Shown here piece after piece: positions 34,289-43,982 of a DNA stretch of 64,000 nucleotides. The stretch is from positions 124,001 through 188,000 of the forward strand of contig NW_008806292.1 in NCBI RefSeq assembly GCF_000400465.1. The letters run 5' to 3'. The position numbers and the translations under genes were made by a program. The notes beneath the pieces were generated by a model, which made no database searches, was not told the DNA's origin, and saw only the letters and a program-made list of their open reading frames with translations. This DNA is from Wallemia ichthyophaga EXF-994 (lineage: Eukaryota; Basidiomycota; Wallemiomycetes; Wallemiales; Wallemiaceae). The first letter of the stretch is position 1. Every line of letters begins with the position of its first letter.

Positions 34289-37200
34289 TTACAGAAGACG
34301 CTGCAAATCGTCTGCCAAATTGTGCTTTTGTTCATTGTGCCGGCTGTACCTGCTAATGAGATCCCCGTCGATAATGTCAGACTGCGCACTCTGTCCAACG
34401 AGTGCGCCATCAGCACGCGCCGACTTCTCCATCTGCACCAACTCTGCACTACTGCTCTCGTCCACCTCTGCCAGCACGCAGAGGGAGCCTGCACTCGTCC
34501 CGTACACAGCGAGTGTATGTAAGGCGTGGTTGTGATAGTTATCTCTTGCACTGACATTGACATTGACACTAACACTGGCACCTTGTCTCCTCCCGCATAT
34601 CGCACTGACGTTCTCCTGCAGCTGGGCAACCTCCCGCGAACTCACCCGGTGCTCCTCCCCGATCTGCTCGTAGTGAAGGACGAAAAGATTGAAGCGGAGA
34701 TCAGCACCGAGAGTGATGAAGTGATTGTTGTGGCGCTCTTGCGCACCCCGCTCACCATGCACACCCTCCACAGCCTCCACTAGCGAAGACCACCGCGTGT
34801 GCGCGTCGTATCCCACCTGTACGAGTTCCAATTCGCTCGTCTCCGCCCTTTGTCGCAGTTCCAACTTAAGGTAGATGGCGCTCTTGAGGAAATCAGCCAC
34901 AACCAAGACGCCGTGCATGGCAGAGAGAGAGACTACGACGAAAGCATTGCCGTAGCTGGCGACGAGATTGAGCTGGCACTTTCGGGACAATTCCACCTCA
35001 TACAACCGCACCTGGTGCCCGACAGCTATTGCGATGCGCCCGTCCAATTCACACACCGCATACACGCAGCCGGGCACAGCAAGCTGGGCGACTATATCTA
35101 GGTGTGAGTGGGTGGGGGTATGACTGACAGTAGCGAGGAGAAAGCGTCCTCTATCGACGTCACCTCCGTCACCGTTGTCATCGCCATTACTATCATTAAT
35201 GTAGTAGGTGCCTATTGCAAGGACTGTATGCTTTTCTCCCTCTCCCTTTTTTTCGCGCCCTACATTCAGACACTCCACTACACTGACCACCTCCCCTTCT
35301 TCCAGCTGCAACTGGAGCGTTTCTATGGGAGAGAGGGTATCGTCGAACAACCTCACACTACTCCCTCCCCCGCCTTCGATTACTGTCCTATCGCTTGGGT
35401 ATGCCGTACGTACGCAACCGACAGCGAACATGTTGTGAGAGGGTATGTGAGTGAGAACGCGCGGTATATCTACCCCCATCTCGATGGTACGCACGTGCAC
35501 TGTATGTTGTGTAGATGGTATTGTACAGAATCTGATACTGTCCGTATGTGCTAGCACGTACATATCTTCTTCCTCGGAGGCACCATCCTTCTCACTACCA
35601 CTGTCACACTTGTACGACGTCATGGCGTGTATGAAAGGCGCGTTTACCCCTGATACACTTACACTCACGCTTCGTTGCATATCCACACTCACACCGACGA
35701 TCGAGGGAACGTCGCACAGCGCGAATATCGCCCCACTTGCCGCTCTCTGCAAAGTGACAGGGGTACTTCCGACTGTGGCGGTGTGTGAGGCGGGAGTGTT
35801 TGTGATCGTGTCTGTGTTTCCCGGAGAGGTGTGAGACGTCTGCGCAGCTTGCGCATATTCAAACGCAAAAACATTCCCGAGCGCCGTACCCGCAATAATG
35901 ACGCCATCTACTGCAAGAAGCGAGTAGATATGTGAGTTGTCGGGTGATGAGCAGGCGCAGACGACGAAGCCGTCTTGAACATCTTGAGCATCTTGGGCAT
36001 CTCGTGCACCTTGACCACATTGACCACATTGGCCGCTAATTCTCATCACGCGCACCGTGGAATCTTCCCACGTTGCATAAGCGATATGAGAATCATCTAG
36101 GGGTGCGAACACAGTTGAGTGGTGTGGTTTGCGTATGAGTCTGAGAACAATCTGTCAGCATGGTGTAGTCGGGTGTCGGGGCTCGGGAAACGGGAGCAAG
36201 AAGAACCAGACTACCCACCTTTCATGGAAAGTAATATCGTTATCGTTATCATTATCGCTGTCGTTATCGTCATCCTTATCATTATGCTCAAGGTTATCGT
36301 TATCGTTATTATTCGCGCACTGTAGCAGCACCCTATCGCTCATCACCACCAGCACGTATGGGCTTCTTGCGCTTGTGAACCTAGAGTGACCATCCACATA
36401 CACTCCATCAACATCCATATCGCGCCTGCTAACAAGTTTGCCTATCATATTAAAGACGAACATACTATCGCTCTGGTAGACGACGGTGCGTGAGCCCCAC
36501 TGCACTGTCGCGAGAGTAGGGACGTCCTTTTTAAGTTGTTTGTATTTGTCTTGCTCCCCGTCCAGTTCGTCCAATGTGCCATAGAGGGCATTGGGATATG
36601 TGTATATGTGCGTCGATGTTGGGTAGCTGAAGAGGAGGTGATTGGGGAGGGAGTGCAGGGCATGCAGTGCGGTGAGCGTGTTTGGTGTGGCTGTCTTGTC
36701 CTCGCCCAGCAGCTCTAGCGGTGCCAAATACACATCGCGCACGCCAACTCCTGTGCTCACCACACGCAATTTACCTGACTTATTAGCGCCGCTGCACGTG
36801 ACGACTTGTGTTTGAGTGTGCGACTGTGTCTGGGACTGCGTTTGCTCTGTGTCGTCGGGGTACAGAACTGCGAGGTCACTAACAGGAGCGAGGTTGGTGA
36901 AGGACTGCAACTCGACAAGGTGTGGCTGCGCCCCATGCACCACACTCACACTCACCACTTTGGAATCCTCGCACTGGCTACCGACGTAGAAGCACCCATT
37001 GCCGAGATGCTGCAACGTCGACGCGACGCTAGTGGTACCGAGGTGGTGCGTCTCCAATCCACTCTGCGTAATAGCGAGATAGTAGAGATCGCCCCGTGCA
37101 TCACCAACCACCCACGCCAGTCCGTCCGCCGTCGCTGCTGTACATGCTGTCGGCGTAGCGAAGGGTGTATGGGAAGAAGTGTTGGGTATTTGTTGAAGGG

Positions 37201-38212
37201 GAGTTGTTACTCCTGTGGTTTCTATGTTGGTGCTTGACGAATGAGATTTTGACTTTGACTTGGACTTGGATCTCCGCCGCGTTTTGCCACTTTCCCCCCC
37301 TACTTCTGCATCTACATCCCTCACCCTAGGCACGTCGTAGTACTCACAGCTGAACGCACCAATGACCAACACACCCCTCTTCCCACCGCAAACAGAAACG
37401 AGGAGGGAGGCGGTAGGGCAGGATGTTCTAATAAGGTGGCTGGTTAGCAATTATGAAATGATCATATCGGCGACATGCACCCACTCTATGCGCAGCTTGG
37501 GCGGGGACACGTCTACGCCATCGCCTTCCTGGTTGAGACACTCCACGACAATAACGGGGTTGGGAGCATCGGGTGCTCTCACCAATCTGCACAGCGTCGC
37601 TCTGTCGCCCTCCTCGACGGCCAGGAAAGCCATTGCGAGGGTGACAGACCAGTCGATTTGGGTGGTGCGTCCGTCGATGATGTGCCTCGAGTGGGTCTGG
37701 TCGTAGGAGAGTCTAAACGCGTGCAGCTGCCCCTGCCACAGATGGCTCAGGCCTGTTTGGGAAGAGTGGTCGACTAGTGTGTTGCAGTATTCGTGGCTGG
37801 GGGATGTACCCGTGCCAGTGGTAGTGGTACTGGAAGAGGCACCGTGCGTGAGCATCTTGAGGCATTCGGTTTTGTGCTCTAGCCCACAGTCACCCTCCCA
37901 CACTCGCAACACTACTAGCTGCGCTGAAGGATGGTCGAGTGTAAGTAGGAGCACATCGTGCGCCTCGCCACCGATTCGCAACCTGTCTATGCCGAGAATG
38001 CGGCCGTTTACATCGATACTGCCAAGTAACGTGAGTGCTAGAAGGCCATCACGCCCATCTCGCCCATCTCTAGCCGTGTACAAATGTAGCTGGGTGGTGG
38101 ACGCAGCGACGAGGACGTTGAGTGCATGTGAATGTGGGATGCATGATTCAATTACGCAAAGAATACTCCCAGAAATACAGTTAGATTTGGTAATTGATTT
38201 GCGCAACATCAT
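34289..38212 (-). CDS. DDB1: DDB1-like UV-damaged DNA-binding / CUL4 adaptor, repeat-expanded
   Basis: WD40 beta-propeller scaffold that links CUL4 ubiquitin ligase to substrate receptors, with roles in DNA repair and replication control. Exons 38212-37495, 37437-36219 and 36140-34289 encode 1262 aa, about 120 longer than human DDB1. Support comes from the order of conserved blocks: GDARGDLYYLAI, GNGCFYVGSQCEDSKVV, FTNLAPVSDLAV, VTCSGANKSGKLRVVSTG, VADFLKSAIYLKLE, and the C-terminal IDGDLISRY. The extra length comes from in-frame low-complexity insertions: Asp/Asn (36233-36313), Asp-Ala-Gln and Cys-Gly-Gln triplets (35974-36036), Arg-Asp-Gly (38043-38069), Thr-Gln-Ser (near 36808-36848) and Lys-Ser (near 37237-37270). 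RSE1/CPSF160 relatives are longer and less similar at the C-terminus. Confidence 0.85.
35974..36036. repeat. 9-bp minisatellite in DDB1 coding region
   Basis: Seven degenerate 9-nt units on the plus strand of the type CTTGAGCAT / CTTGACCAC / ATTGACCAC. On the minus strand each encodes three residues, giving Gly-Gln-Cys and Asp-Ala-Gln triplets. The unit length is a multiple of three, so the frame is preserved. Confidence 0.85.
36233..36313. repeat. TTATCG hexanucleotide-type repeat in DDB1 coding region
   Basis: Imperfect run of ATCGTT/ATCATT hexamers on the plus strand, encoding an Asn/Asp-rich segment (about 25 residues of N and D with a short LEH interruption) on the minus strand. It lies immediately before DDB1 intron 2. 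Confidence 0.85.
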
Positions 38213-38248
38213 GGTGATGGTAATGAATCAAGAGGCATTTATAGTAAT

Positions 38249-39745
38249 TTACAGAAGCACCTGACTGGCAGCGCTAGTTGAGAGAGATTTATTAGGCAGA
38301 ACTATGCAGCTGCGTATGAGTACATCGCGCGTAACGAGTACGTCACAGGCCAGGATACAGATGCCAGATTGGGTTGGTGCGCTCTCATCACCCGTGAAGG
38401 GCTGTCCTTCAACGCGGGCCCAGGGTGCCAACCTGCATCGTGCACCGATAATAGCGTAGAGGATACAACAGTGGGGCTGTGTGGTGATGAGTGAGATGAT
38501 TGAGACACCAAATAGAACACAAGACTTACCTCGATTATCGTATTCTCTTGCACTACCGCATGTGCAACTCTAGCACCCTCTTTCACGACGACATTCGCTG
38601 CAATGGACACGAATGGACCTATTTTGCATCCCCGGGCGATATGAGCGGATGGCTAGAGTATAACGTATGAGTGAGTGGTTCAAGCCATATGAACAGCACA
38701 TATACGCACATCTATCGTCACTGGCTGGACAATTTCAGTTTCACTATCTTTTTCACTTGCGTCATCCAGAGCACCCCGTTGATAGAGCAAAATCCCCTGC
38801 TTAGCCTGATACTGAGCCAAATAGAGTTCATTAGCGGGTAAAGCAGATCCTGCGCTTTTAATGGGTCTCCATGGCACATCAGTCTCGAAGACGTACATTT
38901 TGTGAGCATCAGCCATCGGCCGTATGACATCCTGTTCGAGGCGGAGGATATGCTCATCGAAGCCAATTTCCTGCTGGGGGATGTTTGAGGAATAGTGGCA
39001 GTCGATTATAGCCGCTATTTCATCGAAAAGAGTGACATCGAAGAGATAAACCCCCGTACTAACCAAATCAGAAACGAAACTGTCGGGCTTCTCCGCATAA
39101 TGAATGGCCAAAGCCTTGTCGTCACTGACTATACAGCCATATTTGTGGGCGCTGCTTCTGGACACACGCGTCGCCTGTATTGAGCCTACACCCTGGTGAG
39201 TTTCGTGGAACGCGCGCAGCTGGTTGAGGGGAAAGTCACAGGCGATGTCGCTGTGGATGATAAAGAAAGCAGTAGCGTTGTGCGTGATGAGGTCTCTGAA
39301 ATGATACGTTCCTGGGAGTTGAGTGATGAGAATGTGGGGAAGAAAGCAGGCAGACAAACTAACCACCTGCAGTACCCAATTCCTGCCACTCCCTGAGATA
39401 TTTTACAGTGAAACAACCGTTAAATTCTTCATTTGCTTGGTTTATAAACGCAGTGAAAGTATCCTCGGGCCAGAAACCGATGAGAAACACCTCAGTGCAG
39501 TGAGGAACTTGGGAAAGAGAGTGAAGCTGGTGCCAGATCATTGGTTTACCGCCGAGTGGGAAGAGTGGCTGGTGTTTCCGTTGGTAAGTGGCACAAATTG
39601 GGCAAGTGACCCACCTTGGGCATATCAGCAGCCAAATTGAGTGGCCTGAACGAAGTACCTCTGCTTGGGCCACCAGTGAGAATCTAATGGAAATGAGTGT
39701 TTAACCGTCAGCCACTCCACCACCCACAACAGCCTTTACAACCAT
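38249..39745 (-). CDS. GMPPA: Mannose-1-phosphate guanylyltransferase alpha-type (GMPPA)
   Basis: GDP-mannose pyrophosphorylase family, alpha (regulatory) type, which binds GDP-mannose and modulates the catalytic beta subunit for glycosylation and cell-wall mannan. Six exons: 39745-39728, 39683-39615, 39568-39367, 39311-38710, 38652-38530 and 38476-38249, giving 413 aa (human 420). The N-terminal nucleotidyltransferase signature reads AVILTGGPSRGTSFRPL across intron 1. It is followed by MPKPLFPLGGKPMIWHQ, YGCIVSDD, HYAEKPDSFVSDLVSTGVYLF and RPIKSAGSAL. The left-handed beta-helix (hexapeptide) tail begins at IDPSAHIARGCKIGPFVSI and ends CIVLPNKSL. An 18-nt first exon starts at an ATG that overlaps the ATG of the divergent gene. 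Confidence 0.93.
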
Positions 39746-40583
39746 GGCAGTGTCCGTTGAACCCATACCACCATCAATGGCTTCAATTTTAGTCACCAAA
39801 ATAGCCACAGGCACCACCGACGAACAAATTGTTAAATTCTTCTCTTTCTGTGGTAAAGTCAAGGCGTCCTCCTTTGAACAGGACACCACCCACAGGACCG
39901 CATATATCGAATTTGAGAGGGAATCTGCTGCACGCACCGCTCTCCTTCTCAACGGCGGTAATCTTGAGGGCTCTCTTATTGAAGTTAGTTCCAACGACGT
40001 CGACAATGGCGTTGCTGGGCCTCCTCCTGGCTCCACTGCAAACACTACCACACACTCTCCTCCACCCTCTACTGAGCACGTTGTCCAAGAAGATAAACCA
40101 CGCACTGCCATTCTTGCTCAATACCTCGCCCACGGCTACCACATCGGAGACGAAGCCATCCAGAAAGCCATCGATCTCGATTCAAAGCACGGCATTTCTA
40201 ACAGATTCATTACCTACCTCCACCAATTCGACGAGGGTGCCGGTAAGCGCACGGGCAACGCCGACCTCCCCCTATCGTCGCAGCTCTACGAGAAAGCACA
40301 GGGTCTATTCGGCAAGGCGAAGGAAATTGACACGCAGAAGGGCATCTCAGAAAAGAGCACTGGTTGGTTCGGTCCTTACTACCAGAAAGCCCTCAATTCC
40401 CCCTACGCGGCTAAGGTGCAGTCCTTCTACACTAACGCTCATAAGCAGGTTTTAGACGTACACGAGGAAGCTCTGCGTATTGCTGCGCAAAAGAAGGATA
40501 CCTTTGTCAATAACGGCGGCGATGTTAACGCTACTTCTATCGCTAAAGCCCCGGCTGATACTGATGAGAAGAAGCCGGCGTAG
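39744..40583 (+). CDS. VIP1-like RNA-recognition-motif protein
   Basis: Single-exon protein of up to 279 aa with one N-terminal RRM and a helical C-terminal region, resembling fission yeast Vip1 and its fungal relatives. RRM elements visible are SILVTKIATGTTDEQIVKFF (first strand and helix), AYIEFERESAARTALLLNGG (RNP1-like strand and helix) and LEGSLIEVSSND. Downstream is an Ala/Lys helix-rich part (LAHGYHIGDEAIQKAIDLD, SSQLYEKAQGLFGKAKEID) ending in KKPA. Homologues begin close to the RRM, so the Met at 39777 is a likely alternative start. The first ATG at 39744 overlaps the GMPPA start on the other strand. Function in this family is poorly defined. Confidence 0.85.
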   Translation: MAVSVEPIPPSMASILVTKIATGTTDEQIVKFFSFCGKVKASSFEQDTTHRTAYIEFERESAARTALLLNGGNLEGSLIEVSSNDVDNGVAGPPPGSTANTTTHSPPPSTEHVVQEDKPRTAILAQYLAHGYHIGDEAIQKAIDLDSKHGISNRFITYLHQFDEGAGKRTGNADLPLSSQLYEKAQGLFGKAKEIDTQKGISEKSTGWFGPYYQKALNSPYAAKVQSFYTNAHKQVLDVHEEALRIAAQKKDTFVNNGGDVNATSIAKAPADTDEKKPA

Positions 40584-40715
40584 ACTGGCACATTTAGTAT
40601 GAAATAACGACCATCACAATCATCACGTGTATTCAATTCGATTCATTTCTAATCATGTTAATTTCTTACGGGTCTTTAACGAGGCTTTCTGGCAAAGTGA
40701 CTCATGTCACATGTC

Positions 40716-41609
40716 TCACTCAGTTAGTGAAAATTTACCCCCTTTCTCATCCCACCCTGCTTTCTCGTACATATCAAGCAAACGCAGCCACATGTGGCGA
40801 CCAGGCCCGTCCCCAAAGGAAGGCTCTTTCATCCACTCCAAGCCATGCTGGAGTACGCCCACAGCGCGTTCAGAGCCGCCATTCGCGTCCCCGAATGATC
40901 CGTGGAGGGTAGCGCGCGCGGGAGCGGGAGGGGACTGAGGATAAGCAGCGCAATGGAGGATGTTAGCGTTATAGAAAAGAATCTGGCCGGCCTTCAAGTG
41001 TACCTGCTTGGCGTGAGGCATGAGTGCGGGGTTGGTAGTTGGGAGGGTGTTGCAGCTGAGCTCTCTCTGGATATGATTCCGCACCTGTCTATGTGAGCCC
41101 GGCACAACCCATAAACAACCATCGTCATAGAGTGGTGCGTTGAACTGGATGCCGTAGTGTGGCACACGTAGCGCCTGCTCCTCCGCCTCCGCTTCGATAG
41201 CGTGGTTCACGTGATCCCTGTGCCAGCTGAGGTTGAAAGACGTTTTCGCAGGCAGGATGAGCATATTGAAAAGCTCCATTTGGAGAGCTCCCTCATCGCA
41301 TCCAATTAGCCCCGCTGCCAGCGCTGTGAGGCGGGTGTTGGCGTAGAACGCACGAAATTGCGGCAGACGCAGCTAGGGATGCATCAGGTGCTGCACTCCC
41401 CAACTATCAGGAGTATCCGCGTCACTCCATGGCGGGAACTGCTTGCCCACTACGCGCCTATGTGGCCAGCGGTGACTGCGTGTGAGCTGTTCTGCTGCCG
41501 CTGCCGCTTCTCTGAGCTGGGACAGCTCATCGCCTTGTATAAACCCATCTATCACCACATATCCCGTGCTGTCTAATTCTCGTTTGTGCGCTGCGTTCAT
41601 CTCGCTCAT
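40716..41609 (-). CDS. PhyH-family dioxygenase interrupted by an in-frame TAG
   Basis: Fe(II)/2-oxoglutarate-dependent dioxygenase of the phytanoyl-CoA hydroxylase family, about 297 codons. The frame is continuous in coding character from the ATG at 41609 (MSEMNAAHKRELDSTGYVVIDGF) to the stop at 40716, except for a TAG at 41375-41373 directly after QHLMHP. Both sides are conserved: VGKQFPPW..DSWGVQHLMHP before it, then FRAFYANTRLTALAAGLIGCDEGALQMELFNM, the iron-binding HRD (WHRDHV) and WVVPGSH, and the second His in ILHCAAYP. An 81-nt or 24-nt intron ending at CCTAG would remove the stop in frame, but it would also delete the conserved block. A recent nonsense mutation, programmed readthrough or a base error are all possible. 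An upstream ATG at 41840 would overlap COX18. Confidence 0.7.
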
Positions 41610-41638
41610 CTTGCTCGCTTCACAACGGTCAAGAGCAT

Positions 41639-42709
41639 ATGATAAGACGCAGTCTGGCACACCCGATAAGCGCGGGCAAGCACGTGCAGACGTGCGCGCA
41701 CATGCGTATCTACCAGGGCATACCCGGGCATACAAGTGTACGGCCGCGGACCCGGGCTTTCGCCGCGCTAGCGCAGCCTTTCCTGGAGCTACCGAGTCAC
41801 TTGCCGTGGGGCGCGTCGTATGCGGGTGTGATAGTGGCATGTTCGCTCGCCCTGCGCGCCACCATCACTCTCCCTCTATCAATCTGGCAGCGTCGGCGCA
41901 CAGCGCGGCTAGAGCACCGCGTGAAGCCAGCGCTGGACGTGTGGGCGATTGAGCAGAAAGGGGTGTGTCGGCGCGAATGTCGTGCGGCGGGGCTGAGCTA
42001 TGATGCGTATACGAAGGAGTGGACTCGACGCTACAAGCGACAGCGCAGGGCACTCGCACAGATGCACAACTGCTCAGTCCTTCCAACCGTTCTTCTCCCG
42101 CCTCTCATAGGCATACCAGTGTTTATTGCCGTGTCTAACACCCTCCGCGTGGCCTCAGCTGTGGCTTTGACTCAGCCGCACACTGCAGACGGTGGCCATG
42201 GCCTCGCGGAGGAATCGCTTTCCCTTCCTTTCTTGGATTATCCCTCGCTCGCCCTCCCAGCAACTGACCCCACCGTCGCGCTCATGATCGGTGCGGCGTT
42301 CCTCACCAATACGGAAATCACGACCAATTTGCGCAGAAAATTGCTAGAGATACGCACCCCGCCATCTAATACGGGTGTCGAGGATGAGCAGAAGGATAGC
42401 GCGCAGACGCCGCAAGAAAATAACACACGTATGGATATGGGTGTGCACGAGAAGGGCGTCACTATCCTCCTGCGCAGTCTCTCACTCGGCATGAGCTGGT
42501 TTGCACTCAGCATACCCCTCTCCCTCGCTCTTTATTGGCTCACGAGTGCCGTCTTCTCCGTCGGCCAGACTACCATTCTTGGCATGTTGGCCAATCGCGA
42601 CGCGAGAAATCACGTAAAAAATGATATAGAACTGCTACGTGATCACAGAGTGCAGCAGTATAGACTCGCGGAACAGAAGGCGAACTTGGCTAAATCTAGA
42701 AGACGTTAA
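41639..42709 (+). CDS. COX18: COX18-type Oxa1/YidC insertase of mitochondrial inner membrane
   Basis: Inner-membrane insertase that exports the C-terminal tail of mitochondrially encoded Cox2. A single exon gives 356 aa (yeast Cox18 316, human 333). The Arg-rich N-terminus fits a presequence. The first YidC-like helix is GVIVACSLALRATITLPLSIWQ, followed by a charged matrix loop (EHRVKPALDVWAIEQKG, YKRQRRALAQMHNCS), VLLPPLIGIPVFIAVSNTLR, a short acidic insertion and FLDYPSLALPATDPTVALMIGAAFL. Further helices include SLALYWLTSAVFSVGQTTIL. It lacks the long coiled-coil matrix tail that would mark OXA1. The locus is more GC-rich than its neighbours. Its ATG is 29 nt from that of the divergent PhyH gene. 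Confidence 0.85.
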   Translation: MIRRSLAHPISAGKHVQTCAHMRIYQGIPGHTSVRPRTRAFAALAQPFLELPSHLPWGASYAGVIVACSLALRATITLPLSIWQRRRTARLEHRVKPALDVWAIEQKGVCRRECRAAGLSYDAYTKEWTRRYKRQRRALAQMHNCSVLPTVLLPPLIGIPVFIAVSNTLRVASAVALTQPHTADGGHGLAEESLSLPFLDYPSLALPATDPTVALMIGAAFLTNTEITTNLRRKLLEIRTPPSNTGVEDEQKDSAQTPQENNTRMDMGVHEKGVTILLRSLSLGMSWFALSIPLSLALYWLTSAVFSVGQTTILGMLANRDARNHVKNDIELLRDHRVQQYRLAEQKANLAKSRRR

Positions 42710-42949
42710 GATGTTAATGTGAGTTTGTAGTAGCACACTCACACCACAACTACAACCCGCAAATGATGATACGTAGGATATTGCATACACCCCTTGTCTT
42801 ACAGCTCGTGGGCGTAAGTGTAAACTCAAAACTTGATCTAATCTGATGGCATGGGTGTGGGTTGAGTGTGGAGGATGTAGCTGGCGATTTAGCTAACGAT
42901 ACAACTGCAGGAGAAGCATACAAATAAAATCAATACATTAGACTATAGA

Positions 42950-43915
42950 TTACTTGACTCTCTCCCCACGCATGCGCCTATCCTGTGTCTTTGTTTTGTC
43001 TTCCTTGTGCATCCATTTGAGCAGAGATGACGACAAACTAGCTACGCCCTGATATTGTCAGCAAGGAGGATGCCGAGTAAGACATACACACAATGTACCA
43101 CACGAGAGAAGGTATGGTATCGAGAAGAGAATGCAAGTAGAGTGAGAAGCGTGTGTAAATGTCCATATAGAATGCGCTGTGTGGTTTTAGTGATTTTTTT
43201 TGCTTACGCTCAAGCACCTACTAGTCGCCATTGTAGCTCAGCCGCCCACTCCACACAGGCAGCTTCTTGTACTCGCTGTCCACGAGCAGCTTGCGCATGC
43301 TGGCTGTGTTCGGTGGGATCTGGTACGGCGACACAAACCGCAACGTCTGTCCTTTATCCTGTGCCAAGACATACACGGGTACTTGGAACAGCAGCCAGCG
43401 TGTGCTCATCTGTCTGATATCGCTGTCGTCTGGATAATGACAGCGTAAGCGTGTTATTCGTTCGACCAAGCACCCCGCCACGCACATTCTGCTCGACCCA
43501 CCCGAACACCACTCACATCTTTCAACTCGTCGGCAAGATCGTTGAGAGATTGTTTGAGGAGGCGCTCGAATTCGTCGTGTTTGCCTGTTGTTATGAGTAC
43601 AAACCAGAGCATTTCCTCGTCGTGGTCGCCATCGTCGCTGTCGTCGCTGCCACTGCGGTTACCACCCTCCACTAATGACTACATTCACGCAATCGTCATT
43701 ACAGCTATATGATAACAATTAAGAGAAAATCCCACCTTCCAGCGCTCGTCGTTAAGTGCTGTCGCATGCACACTCAACGTATTCTGCTCAGAGGCTTTCT
43801 GTGTGATATTCACCCCAGTCACCATCCCAATCATGTCCTCAAATAGCCCGCCCAAAGCCGAGGTGAAGAAGCAGCAGATTGATAACGCCGCGTAAATGAC
43901 GTTGCTTGTGCGCAT
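42950..43915 (-). CDS. Thioredoxin-like secretory-pathway membrane protein, uncharacterised
   Basis: Five exons that I assembled by phase: 43915-43736, 43678-43486, 43429-43222, 43176-43092 and 43048-42950, giving 254 aa. An N-terminal hydrophobic segment (NVIYAALSICCFFTSALGG) looks like a signal peptide. A putative thioredoxin-like region follows (LWFVLITTGKHDEFERLL, VRVGRAEYDSDIRQMSTRW, VPVYVLAQDKGQTLRF, then helix TASMRKLLVDSEY) but has no CxxC active site. One membrane helix is formed across intron 4 (TIPSLVWYIGVASLSSSLL), with a Lys/Arg-rich tail. I recall similar unnamed fungal proteins with this layout but know no function. The shorter frames at 43221-43487 and 43454-43672 are parts of this gene. 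Confidence 0.7.
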
Positions 43916-43982
43916 AGTTGGGTGTGTGAGTGAATTTTCTGAATAATCTAAGTAATCTGAATAAATTATAAAATTTACAAAT

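Noticed and set aside
35108-35554. 148-codon plus-strand ORF, and several others over DDB1
   Set aside because: They lie antisense to conserved DDB1 exon 3 and have no recognisable composition or motif.
41610-41840. Upstream ATG at 41840 for the PhyH gene
   Set aside because: It would add 77 residues of low conservation and overlap the COX18 coding region. The start at 41609 matches the family.
43055-43417. Plus-strand ORF of 120 codons near 43.1-43.4 kb
   Set aside because: Overlaps exons and introns of the minus-strand thioredoxin-like gene and shows no protein-like features.
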